Positions 23,961 to 31,041 of a DNA stretch of 64,000 bases are shown here, piece by piece. Under the pieces are notes generated by a model that saw only the letters and a list, made by a program, of their open reading frames with translations, was not told the origin of the DNA and did no database searches. Position 1 is the stretch's first letter. Every line of letters begins with the position of its first letter. Origin of the DNA: Umezawaea sp049997955 (GTDB lineage Bacteria > Actinomycetota > Actinomycetes > Mycobacteriales > Pseudonocardiaceae); the NCBI GenBank assembly GCA_049997955.1, contig JAEBDY010000005.1, positions 1 through 64,000 on the forward strand, given 5' to 3'. A program made the position numbers and the translations under genes.

Positions 23961-24842
23961 TCACGCCGCGCTGAGCACTCCCACGCGGCGGTTCGTGGTC
24001 AGGGTGCTGTTCGGGGTGCCGCTGTAGCTGCCGGACGTCGGCGGCACGTCCGCGTAGTCGCGGCCGGTCGCGACGGTGAGGTAGTCCGCGCCCGCCCGTC
24101 GGCCGTTGCACGGGTCGAACGGGACGGCCACGGCGGCGGAGCCGTCCGCCACCACGACCTCCATCCAGCCGTGCGTGCCGCCCTCGCCGAGCAGGTGGCC
24201 GGACACGTACCGCGCGGGCACGCCGACCAGGCGGCACAACGTGATCATCACGTGCGCCGAGTCCTGGCAGACGCCGCGGCCGCCGGAGAGGGCTTCGGCC
24301 GCGGTCGTCTCGACCGACGTCACGCCGTACTCGTAGTGGATGGCGTCGTGCACCAGCGCGCAGATCCGCTCGGCCCGGTCCAGCGGCGTGCCCTCGCGCA
24401 GGCCGGCGGCCAGGTCGCGCAGCCGCTCGTCCGGCGTGGTCAGCCGGGTCGGCCGGAGCAGGCGGGGGTCGTGCAGCGCGGACGCGGGCAGGTGGATCGG
24501 CCCGTCGTCGCGCACCCGCTCCAGCAGCGCGAGCACGCCGAAGCGCACGCCCTCCTCCACGCGGTCCGCCCGCAGGCGCACCACGGTGTTGCCGTGGCCG
24601 TCCAGCCGCGACCGGCGGCGGACGGCCGCGCCGTCGACGTCGAGCCGGTGCGCGCGGCGGTGCTGGTTGCCGTGCCGGGCCAGCGGCACCACCACGAGCC
24701 GGTGGTCGAGCTGGTCGATCGGCTGGTCGTAGCCGTAGTGGAAGCTCTGCTCCAGCACGTAGGTGACCCGTTCGGCCGCGTCGAGGTCCACGGTCGTGTG
24801 GTCCAGCAGCGGACGGGACAGCAGCTCAGGACTCAGCGTCAC
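23961..24842 (-). CDS. Transglutaminase-like cysteine protease-fold protein
   Basis: This 293-aa protein has an N-terminal beta domain (YVLEQSFHYGYDQPI) and a transglutaminase core with a Cys-His-Asp triad in GRGVCQDSAHVMI, GEGGTHGWMEVVV and VPFDPCNGR. The HxxRYVSGHLLG-like element is VPARYVSGHLLG. It overlaps the upstream, similar gene by ATGA, so the two are made together. These families often sit with alpha-E/ATP-grasp genes in peptide-modifying clusters; those are not present here. Confidence 0.8.
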   Translation of the reverse strand: MTLSPELLSRPLLDHTTVDLDAAERVTYVLEQSFHYGYDQPIDQLDHRLVVVPLARHGNQHRRAHRLDVDGAAVRRRSRLDGHGNTVVRLRADRVEEGVRFGVLALLERVRDDGPIHLPASALHDPRLLRPTRLTTPDERLRDLAAGLREGTPLDRAERICALVHDAIHYEYGVTSVETTAAEALSGGRGVCQDSAHVMITLCRLVGVPARYVSGHLLGEGGTHGWMEVVVADGSAAVAVPFDPCNGRRAGADYLTVATGRDYADVPPTSGSYSGTPNSTLTTNRRVGVLSAA

Positions 24843-25687
24843 GGGTGTGCCTCCTCGGCGCGGACCACCATCGAGTGGAGCGTAGGGCCACCGAACGTGG
24901 TGGCCATGGCGACGTCGGACGCGTCACGTCCGCGCCCGACGACGACCCGCCCCTTGAGGCGGCGGTTGTTGCGCGGGTCGAACGTCCACCACCGGTCGCC
25001 CAGCCAGACCTCCATCCACGCCGCGAAGTCCATCGGGTCCGGGGACGGCGTGACGTCCAGGTCGGGCAGGTACCCGAAGACGTAGCGCGCGGGGATGTTC
25101 AGCGCGCGGCAGAACGAGATCGCCAGGTGGGTGAAGTCGCGGCACACGCCGTAGCCGGACGTGTAGACGTCCAGCGCCGTCGACGTGGCGTTGCTGCTGC
25201 CGTAGCTGAACGTCAGGTGGTCGTGGACGTGCTGGGTGATCGCCTGCACGCGCCGGTAGCCGGTGGGCATCGACCCGAACTCGGCCCACGACTGGTCGGC
25301 CAGCATGTCCGGCAGCACGTACCGGCTGGGCAGCGTGTAGATCAGCACGTCGTCCGGGAGCTGCTCCGGCATCACCTCCGGCGCGTCCTCGTCGAAGTCC
25401 TCGACCGCGTCCGGCACGATCGCGAGCGCCTCGTACGTGAGCGTCGACAGGCCCTGCGGCAGGACGACCCGCAGGCACGGGTTGTCGTAGAGGTCGTGGT
25501 ACCCGTGCGAGCCGACCTCCGGCTCGATCTTCCACTCCTCGGAGAGCACCTTCACCCGAGGCTCGTCGTTCGCCTGCACCTGGAACACCGTGGGCGTCCT
25601 GATCTCGGCCTCGTACGTGAACTCGCACCCGATCCGCAGCCGTCGCTCTCCCATCACCTGATAGTGGTCCATCCAGGTTGCTTCCAC
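24839..25687 (-). CDS. Transglutaminase-like protein, upstream partner
   Basis: This 282-aa protein has an N-terminal beta domain (RIGCEFTYEAEIRTPTVFQV) and a transglutaminase core with SGYGVCRDFTHLAISFCRALNIPARYVFGYLPD, MDFAAWMEVWLGDRWWTFDPRNNR. The triad Cys, His/Ala-Trp region and Asp are recognisable, though the His position reads FAAWMEV where its partner has HGWMEV. The catalytic His may therefore be replaced. The start could also be M6 or M12. Confidence 0.75.
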   Translation of the reverse strand: MEATWMDHYQVMGERRLRIGCEFTYEAEIRTPTVFQVQANDEPRVKVLSEEWKIEPEVGSHGYHDLYDNPCLRVVLPQGLSTLTYEALAIVPDAVEDFDEDAPEVMPEQLPDDVLIYTLPSRYVLPDMLADQSWAEFGSMPTGYRRVQAITQHVHDHLTFSYGSSNATSTALDVYTSGYGVCRDFTHLAISFCRALNIPARYVFGYLPDLDVTPSPDPMDFAAWMEVWLGDRWWTFDPRNNRRLKGRVVVGRGRDASDVAMATTFGGPTLHSMVVRAEEAHP

Positions 25688-25718
25688 GTAACGCCTGGTC
25701 GCGTCGAACTCGAACGGC

Positions 25719-27068
25719 CTACCGACCCGCGCCCCAGGGGAGTCCCAGCACCACCACGTGCGGCCCCTGCCAGGCCAGCGCCTCGGCGAGGTCCTCGCGC
25801 ACCGTCGAGGGGGTGCTGCCGGTCGCGGGCACGCCCAGCGCGTGCGCGATCCCGAGCAGGTCCGCTTCCCCGTCCACCACCAGCCACGTCACCCGCAGGT
25901 CGTGCCGCCGCGCCGTGGCCAGCTGCCGCAACCCCAGGGCGGCGGTGTCACCGCCGCTCACGGCCAGCACCGGCACGTGGTCCCCGAGCGCCACCGCCGC
26001 TCCCAGCGCGGCGGGCAGGGCGTAGCCCATGCCGTCGGGCTTCCCGCACATCAGGGAGTCCCGCGGATCCCACGCGCACCAGGGTCTCTCGCCGAACACC
26101 GTCCGGTCCCAGAAGGTCGGCGAGCCGTCCGGCACCGCGGCCCGGATCGCCTCCAACTCGGGCTCGGGCCGCCGCACCAGGTCCAGCAGCCCGCGGACCG
26201 AGGCCCCGCCTGCGCCCCTCGCCCTGGGCGTCACCGCCTCGGCCAGGTCCGCGAGCGCGAACCGCGCTTCGCCGAGCACACCCCGTTCGTCCACCTCCTC
26301 CGCGTCGACGTCGATCCGGACGACGTTGTCGCGGGGCGAGTCCAGCCCGGACCCGACCACGAGCAGCAGGTCGGCCTCCTCCAGGAACCGGGTGGTGTGC
26401 CGGTCGGAGAGCCACGACTGCGCGGAGAGCTCGTGGTCCCACGGGAACGCGCCCTTGCCGCCGAACGTCGTCACCACCGGCGCGTCCAGCCGCTCCGCCA
26501 GCGCCAGCAGTTCCGCCCGCGCGTCCCCGCGCACCACGCCGCCACCCGCGACCACCACCGGCCGCCGGGCCTCGTCCAGCCGCCGGGCCACGTCCGCGAC
26601 CGAGCGCTGCTCGGGCACGACCGCCTCCGGGCACGACACGATCGCGGGGACGACCGGGACCGTCGCCCGCGCGCGCAGCACGTCCTCCGGCACGTGCACC
26701 CACACCGGCCCGAACGGCGCGGTCGCGGCCCTGTCCCACGCCCGCGCCACCGCGTCCGCGATGCCCGCGGTGTCCGAGACCGCCTCGCTGTGCTTCACCG
26801 GGACCGGCGCGGCCCGCACCCCGATCGCCAGCACCGGCGACGACCCGCTCAGCTCCGCGACTATCCCCGGCGCCAGCAGCGGCGTCACGTCGCCGGTGAC
26901 GCGGGCGTGGCCGTCGGCCGTGAACGCCGAGTCCGGGCCGTCCACGAACCGCAGCTTCGACCGCCCGACCGCCTCGAACGGGCCGAGCGCCAGCGGACCG
27001 AACACCGTGCGCGCCCCCAGCGCCACCAGCGCCTCGGCCAGCACGTCACCTCCGGTGCGTTCGCTCAC
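25719..27068 (-). CDS. Acetolactate-synthase-like protein with degenerate TPP site
   Basis: The 449-aa protein follows the three-domain plan of TPP enzymes (FTADGHARVTG, central RPVVVAGGGVVRGDARAELLALAERLDAPVVTT, C-terminal GMGYALPAALGAAVALGD). It is about 100 residues shorter than acetolactate synthase. The Glu that activates TPP (HE before the AADGYAR motif) is absent (GPDSAFTADGHAR). The GDG-N metal motif reads GGD and the expected Asn is lost (VVDGEAD). It is coupled by ATGA to the agmatinase gene. It may be a non-catalytic or repurposed member in arginine/guanidine metabolism. Confidence 0.7.
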   Translation of the reverse strand: MSERTGGDVLAEALVALGARTVFGPLALGPFEAVGRSKLRFVDGPDSAFTADGHARVTGDVTPLLAPGIVAELSGSSPVLAIGVRAAPVPVKHSEAVSDTAGIADAVARAWDRAATAPFGPVWVHVPEDVLRARATVPVVPAIVSCPEAVVPEQRSVADVARRLDEARRPVVVAGGGVVRGDARAELLALAERLDAPVVTTFGGKGAFPWDHELSAQSWLSDRHTTRFLEEADLLLVVGSGLDSPRDNVVRIDVDAEEVDERGVLGEARFALADLAEAVTPRARGAGGASVRGLLDLVRRPEPELEAIRAAVPDGSPTFWDRTVFGERPWCAWDPRDSLMCGKPDGMGYALPAALGAAVALGDHVPVLAVSGGDTAALGLRQLATARRHDLRVTWLVVDGEADLLGIAHALGVPATGSTPSTVREDLAEALAWQGPHVVVLGLPWGAGR

Positions 27069-28045
27069 CGGGACCTCCCCATCTCGTTCAGCGCCACCAG
27101 CGACACCAGGTCGTAGGCGACGTGCGCGGCGGCGACCGACGTGATGTCGGCGTGGTCGTACGCGGGCGCGACCTCGACGACGTCCGCGCCCACCAGGTTC
27201 GTGCCCGCCACCCCGCGCAGGATCTCCAGCAGTTCCCTGCTCGTCAGCCCACCGGCCTCCGGGGTCCCGGTGCCGGGGGCGTGGGCCGGGTCGAGCACGT
27301 CGATGTCCACCGACACGTACAGCGGCCGGTCGCCCACCCGTTCGCGCAGCGCGTGCGCCACCTCGTCCACGCCGCGGCGCATGACGTCAGCGGACGTGAC
27401 GATGCCGAAGCCGAGCCGCCGATCCTCCTCCAGGTCCCGCCTGCCGTACAGCGGGCCGCGGGTGCCGACGTGCGAGAGGGCCTCGGTGTCCAGCAGGCCC
27501 TCCTCCACCGCGCGGCGGAACGGCGTGCCGTGCGTGTACGGCTCCCCGAAGTAGGTGTCCCACGTGTCCAGGTGCGCGTCGAAGTGCAGCAGCGCCACCG
27601 GTCCGTGCCTGCGCGCCACCGCCCGCAGCAGCGGCAGCGCGATGGTGTGGTCGCCGCCGATCGTCACCAGCTTCGCGCCGGTGTCCATCAGCCCGGACGC
27701 CTGGATCTCGATCTCGGCGATGGCCGCGCCGATGTCGTAGGGGGTGCAGGCGATGTCGCCCGCGTCCGCCACCTGGCAGGCCTGGAACGGCGACACGTCC
27801 AGGCCGGGGTGGTAGGGCCGCAGCAGGCGGCTGGCCTCGCGGACGGCGGTCGGGGCGAAGCGGGCGCCGGGCCGGTAGGACACGCCGGTGTCGAACGGGA
27901 CGCCGACGACCGCGACGTCCGCGTTCGGCACCTGGTCCAGGCGGGGCAGGCGGGCGAACGTGGCGGGCCCGGCGAACCGGGGCGTGGCGGAGGAGTCGAC
28001 GGGACCCAGCGGGGACCGCGACGTGCTGCCGTGCTCCGGTGCCAC
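27065..28045 (-). CDS. speB: Agmatinase/guanidinobutyrase (ureohydrolase)
   Basis: This 326-aa protein has manganese-binding ureohydrolase motifs: IGGDHTIALPLL, LLHFDAHLDTWD, SVDIDVLDPAHAPGTGTPEAGGLTSRE. It would hydrolyse agmatine or 4-guanidinobutyrate to urea plus the amine. The GTG at 28045 follows ggggagg by 8 nt. It is divergent from the PucR regulator across an inverted repeat that looks like its operator. Confidence 0.85.
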   Translation of the reverse strand: MAPEHGSTSRSPLGPVDSSATPRFAGPATFARLPRLDQVPNADVAVVGVPFDTGVSYRPGARFAPTAVREASRLLRPYHPGLDVSPFQACQVADAGDIACTPYDIGAAIAEIEIQASGLMDTGAKLVTIGGDHTIALPLLRAVARRHGPVALLHFDAHLDTWDTYFGEPYTHGTPFRRAVEEGLLDTEALSHVGTRGPLYGRRDLEEDRRLGFGIVTSADVMRRGVDEVAHALRERVGDRPLYVSVDIDVLDPAHAPGTGTPEAGGLTSRELLEILRGVAGTNLVGADVVEVAPAYDHADITSVAAAHVAYDLVSLVALNEMGRSR

Positions 28046-28117
28046 GTGGCAGTCCTCCCCAGAACGTTGTGCTCCAGACCATAGGAAGCGCACGCTGAGG
28101 CGGTAAGTGGACCATTC

Positions 28118-28143
28118 GCACAACGCGGAACCGTCCGTTGTGC
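28118..28143. promoter_or_regulatory. Inverted repeat operator between agmatinase and PucR genes
   Basis: The half-sites gcacaacg (28118-28125) and cgttgtgc (28136-28143) are exact inverses with a 10-bp spacer. A third cgttgtgc half-site lies at 28065-28072 near the agmatinase start. The position between divergent genes suggests binding by the PucR-type protein. Confidence 0.55.
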
Positions 28144-28159
28144 ACTTCGGAGGAACACC

Positions 28160-29593
28160 ATGGTCATGCGCACCGTCCCGCTCACCGCGCTGGTCGACCG
28201 GACCGAACTCGGCCTCACCGTGCTCGTCGGCGCGGACGACCTGGACCGCCCGGTGTGCTGGGCGCACGTCAGCGAACTCGTCGACCCGGTGCCGTACCTG
28301 CTGGGCCAGGAACTTCTGCTCACCGCGGGGGTGACCCTCCCGGACGACCTCGACGCCTACGTGTCCGGACTGGTCGGGCGCGGCGTCTCCGCGCTCGGCT
28401 TCGGGGTCACGCCGGTGCACAACGCCGTGCCCGCCGAACTGGTCGACGCCTGCCGGGCGCACGGGCTGCCGCTGGTCGCCGTGCCGCCGGGGACGCCCTT
28501 CCTGGCCGTCAGCCAGGCCGTGGGGACGGCGCTCGCCGAGGCGCAGAACGCCGAGCTGCGGCTGCTCGCCGACAGCCAGCGGGTGATGACGAGGGCGGCG
28601 GTCCGGCCGAGCCCGGTCGACGGCACGCTCGCCGCGCTCGCGGACGCGCTGGAGTGCTGGGCGCTGCTGCTCGACGCGGGCGGGGAGGTGCTGGCGCGGA
28701 CCGGCCTCGCGCCCGAGCCGACGGACGACCTGCGCGGGCTGGCCGCCCGGGTCGCCGCGGGCAGGGGGCCGCGCAGCGCGGGCACCCGGATCGACGCCGA
28801 CCACGTGGCGCTGACCCCGGTCGAGCAGATCGGGCGACGGCCGTCGGTGCTGGTGATCGGCCGCGCCCGGTCGTTCTCGGTGGCGGACCGGGCGGTGGTC
28901 GCGGTGGCGCTGGCGCTGCTCGCGCTGCTGCGCCAGGACCCGGACCCGGCCGCGCGGCTGGCGGCCAGGCTGCTGTTCGGCGGCGACTCGGCCGAACTGC
29001 TGGAGCGGCTGGTGGGCGACTCGTCGTTCCAGGTCGTCGCGGGCGCGGGGGAGGAGTCCTACGAAAGGCTGGCGGACACGTTGGGCACGCCGCTGGTGGA
29101 CGTGCTGCCCGAGGGGTTCCGCGCGGTCGTGGCCGCCGGTTCGGTGTCCGACCCGGACCTGGTGGTCGGGGTGAGCGCGCCCGCCACCGCGGCCGAACTC
29201 CCCGCGGCGGAACGGGAAGCGGCCGCGCTGCTGCGCCGGGCCCGCGCGACCGGCCGGTCCACGTGGGCGGACGAGGGCGCCGGGATCGCCGCGCTGGTGG
29301 ACCCGGCCAGCGCCCAGCGGTTCGCGCGCAGGCTCCTCGCGCCGCTGGCCGACCACCGCTCGCCGTCCGGAGCCGAACTCGTCGAGACGGCACGGGCGTG
29401 GCTCGCGCAGCACGGCAACTGGGACCGCAGCGCCGCCGCGCTCGGCGTGCACCGCAACAGCGTCCGGCACCGGATGGGACACGTCGAACGCGCTCTCGGA
29501 CTCGACCTCTCGCTCGCCCAGCACCGCACCGATCTGTGGTGCGCGATCAACTGGTTGCCGCCCGGTTGGCCGATGCCGGAACAGGCCGGATAA
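28160..29593 (+). CDS. PucR-family transcriptional regulator
   Basis: This 477-aa protein has an N-terminal PucR sensor domain (VGADDLDRPVCWAHVSELVDPVPYLLGQELLLTAG), a GGDEF-like middle region, and a C-terminal PucR helix-turn-helix (TARAWLAQHGNWDRSAAALGVHRNSVRHRMGHVERALGLDL). It is transcribed away from the agmatinase operon and probably regulates it in response to a nitrogen compound. A ribosome site (ggagg) precedes the first ATG. Confidence 0.85.
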   Translation: MVMRTVPLTALVDRTELGLTVLVGADDLDRPVCWAHVSELVDPVPYLLGQELLLTAGVTLPDDLDAYVSGLVGRGVSALGFGVTPVHNAVPAELVDACRAHGLPLVAVPPGTPFLAVSQAVGTALAEAQNAELRLLADSQRVMTRAAVRPSPVDGTLAALADALECWALLLDAGGEVLARTGLAPEPTDDLRGLAARVAAGRGPRSAGTRIDADHVALTPVEQIGRRPSVLVIGRARSFSVADRAVVAVALALLALLRQDPDPAARLAARLLFGGDSAELLERLVGDSSFQVVAGAGEESYERLADTLGTPLVDVLPEGFRAVVAAGSVSDPDLVVGVSAPATAAELPAAEREAAALLRRARATGRSTWADEGAGIAALVDPASAQRFARRLLAPLADHRSPSGAELVETARAWLAQHGNWDRSAAALGVHRNSVRHRMGHVERALGLDLSLAQHRTDLWCAINWLPPGWPMPEQAG

Positions 29594-29598
29594 ATGCT

Positions 29599-29627
29599 TT
29601 GCCGATAGCGCGGAAGTCCTTCATAGT
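29599..29627 (+). promoter_or_regulatory. Sigma-70-like promoter before the short ORF
   Basis: TTGCCG (29599-29604), a 17-bp spacer and CATAGT (29622-29627) are a plausible vegetative promoter. It would give a transcript of about 165 nt ending at the terminator at 29762-29799, or reading through into the tRNA cluster. Confidence 0.45.
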
Positions 29628-29659
29628 TGTGTTCACACGGCGAACGAGAGGAGGGGATC

Positions 29660-29740
29660 ATGAACCTGCGCGAAGAGGAGTGGACCGGCGCGGCGACGCG
29701 ATTCCGCCATCCCGGGAACGGTCGGCGCTCTCGGTTGTGA
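29660..29740 (+). CDS. Short Arg/Glu-rich leader-like ORF (26 aa)
   Basis: A strong ribosome site (gaggagggg) precedes an ATG opening MNLREEEWTGAATRFRHPG and on to a TGA. Six of 26 residues are Arg and three are consecutive Glu. A promoter lies before it and a strong terminator 22 bp after it, and then a cluster of tRNA-like genes. It may be an attenuation leader or a small protein. No homologue is known to me. Confidence 0.45.
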   Translation: MNLREEEWTGAATRFRHPGNGRRSRL

Positions 29741-29761
29741 CCTGCGGTCGGGTCGCGACGG

Positions 29762-29799
29762 AGAGCCGTCGATCGGGAAACCGGTCGACGGCTCTTTTG
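29762..29799 (+). terminator. Rho-independent terminator
   Basis: A 15-bp stem with one mismatch (29762-29776 with 29781-29795) and a GAAA tetraloop is followed by a T-rich tract. It is unusually canonical for this genome. It lies between the short ORF and the first tRNA. Confidence 0.9.
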
Positions 29800-29818
29800 T
29801 TTCTTCGACAATTCGGAT

Positions 29819-29892
29819 ATCCCAATAGCTCAGGTGGACGGAGCACGGCACTACGAATGCCGGGGTCCCTGGTTCGAGTCCAGGTTGGGATG
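29819..29892 (+). tRNA. tRNA-Arg (ACG), atypical sequence
   Basis: All arms fold: acceptor 29819-29825 with 29885-29891, D arm gctc/gagc, anticodon stem cggca/tgccg around loop ctacgaa (anticodon ACG), and T arm cctgg/ccagg around ttcgagt. The A-T rich 5' acceptor half (atcccaa) beginning with A is unusual for a bacterial tRNA-Arg. No CCA is encoded. Confidence 0.7.
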
Positions 29893-29959
29893 CTGCCGGC
29901 GAGTTCGGGGAAGGGGCGAGGGCGTTCCAGCCGCTCCTTCTTCGCGAGTTCGGCGACCA

Positions 29960-30031
29960 GGCGTGTTCGTCCAGTGGTCAGGACGTCGGATCCTCATTCC
30001 GGAAACACGGGTTCGACTCCCGTACGCGCTG
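29960..30031 (+). tRNA. tRNA-Glu (CTC), atypical acceptor
   Basis: The acceptor ggcgtgt pairs with acgcgct using two G-T wobbles. The D arm gtcc/ggac, anticodon stem tcgga/tccgg around tcctcat (anticodon CTC), and T arm acggg/cccgt around ttcgact are intact. The wobble-rich acceptor and 4-nt variable region make it divergent from housekeeping tRNA-Glu. Confidence 0.65.
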
Positions 30032-30145
30032 CTGCCCGACCTTCATGGGGTGGGTCGGGGACACCTCGGCACGGCGAGGTCCGCTGGTTGAATTCCTGTC
30101 CGGTACCGGCGGGGAGCGGGTCCGTTGCACCCGCTCCCCGTCCGA
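30032..30145 (+). other. Spacer with hairpin and possible decayed tRNA
   Basis: The spacer contains a T-arm-like ggttgaattcctgtc close to a normal tRNA T arm, and a stem-loop acctc/gaggt upstream of it. The acceptor ends do not pair, so it may be a decayed tRNA. A perfect 11-bp hairpin with 7-nt loop (30111-30121 with 30129-30139) follows directly before the next tRNA-like gene. Confidence 0.35.
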
Positions 30146-30218
30146 GCCTCCGCGGCCCTGTGGAAGGGCACCGGGTCGAACAACCCGGCCGGTGCGCGTT
30201 CGACTCGCGCCGGAGGTG
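30146..30218 (+). tRNA. tRNA-like gene with 8-nt anticodon loop
   Basis: The acceptor gcctccg/cggaggt, D arm gccc/gggc and T arm gcgcg/cgcgc around ttcgact all pair. The anticodon stem ccggg/cccgg encloses eight nucleotides, tcgaacaa, instead of seven. The isotype is unresolved (GAA, Phe, is one reading). Position 8 is C rather than T. It may be a frameshift-type or non-functional tRNA. Confidence 0.5.
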
Positions 30219-30220
30219 CT

Positions 30221-30294
30221 GAGATCGATCCCGAAGTGGACGAGGGACCGGGTTGTGAGCCCGGTGCAAGTGGGTTCGAGTCCCACCGATCTCC
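30221..30294 (+). tRNA. tRNA-His (GTG), atypical sequence
   Basis: The acceptor gagatcg pairs perfectly with cgatctc. The anticodon stem ccggg/cccgg encloses ttgtgag (anticodon GTG), and the T arm gtggg/cccac encloses ttcgagt. The D stem is only three pairs. It lies 2 nt after the previous tRNA-like gene, so the two are probably cut from one transcript. Confidence 0.7.
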
Positions 30295-30328
30295 CCAAGC
30301 ACCGATCTCACCCGGCTTCACGTTGCGT

Positions 30329-30354
30329 GTTTGCTCCGTGTGTGATCCGGGTAA
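30329..30354 (+). promoter_or_regulatory. SigF-type promoter before the DUF4383/TPR pair
   Basis: GTTT (30329-30332), a 16-bp spacer and GGGTAA (30349-30354) are an excellent SigF/SigB-type match, 9 bp before the ATG of the DUF4383 gene. The transcript would be nearly leaderless. Confidence 0.65.
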
Positions 30355-30363
30355 CCGCACGCC

Positions 30364-31041
30364 ATGAGGAACTCGACTGCTGGGCGTGTCAAGGTCAAGG
30401 TCGCCGGCCTGCAACCGGCACAGGTGTTGGTGGCGCTCGTGTCCCTGGTGTTCATCGCCATGGGCGTGGTGGGCTTCCTGCGCACGGGTTTCGGCGACTT
30501 CGCCGGTGAGGACCACGCGATGGTGCTCGGGTTCGCGGTGAACCCGCTGCACAACGTCATCCACCTGGCCTTCGGTGTGCTCGGCCTGCTGCTGGCCGGT
30601 AGCTCCGCCCTGGCCCGCACCTACGGCTGGGTGCTGTTCATCGCCTACGGCGCGGTCTTCGTGTGGGGCCTGATGCTCGCGGGCATCATCTCCACCAACC
30701 CCGTCTCCGGCCTGGGCAACCCGCTGGCCATCAACAGCAACGACAACTGGCTGCACCTCGGCTTCGCCGCCGTCGGCCTGCTGATCGCCGTCCTCCCCGC
30801 CCGCCGCAAGGTCATCGTCGACGAGCCCGAGTTCGTCGAGGAGCCCGCGGTCGAGCCGACGCACGAGGCGCACGACCGGATCGTGCCCGACCAGACCCCG
30901 GACCGCGACCGGACCCGTGACCGCGACGCCGTCGAGCCGCACACGAACCCCGTGCCCGCCCAGCAGCACACCCCCGAGACCCGCACCGACCCGCTTCCCG
31001 TCCAGGCCCAGGACCCCAAGGGCCACCGGGTGGGTCATTGA
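30364..31041 (+). CDS. DUF4383 membrane protein with charged tail
   Basis: The 225-aa protein has four membrane segments in the first 145 residues and the DUF4383 signature VNPLHNVIHLAFGVLGLLLAG. It then has a long hydrophilic tail rich in Glu, Asp, Arg and Pro (residues 150-225). It is the longer paralogue of 1327-1767. It sits behind a SigF-type promoter, and its TGA overlaps the TTG start of the next gene, so the two are probably co-translated. The function is unknown. Confidence 0.8.
   Translation: MRNSTAGRVKVKVAGLQPAQVLVALVSLVFIAMGVVGFLRTGFGDFAGEDHAMVLGFAVNPLHNVIHLAFGVLGLLLAGSSALARTYGWVLFIAYGAVFVWGLMLAGIISTNPVSGLGNPLAINSNDNWLHLGFAAVGLLIAVLPARRKVIVDEPEFVEEPAVEPTHEAHDRIVPDQTPDRDRTRDRDAVEPHTNPVPAQQHTPETRTDPLPVQAQDPKGHRVGH

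Noticed and set aside
30032..30145. A fifth tRNA gene
   Set aside because: A T-arm-like sequence and a stem exist but the acceptor ends do not pair, so I keep it only as a possible decayed tRNA.
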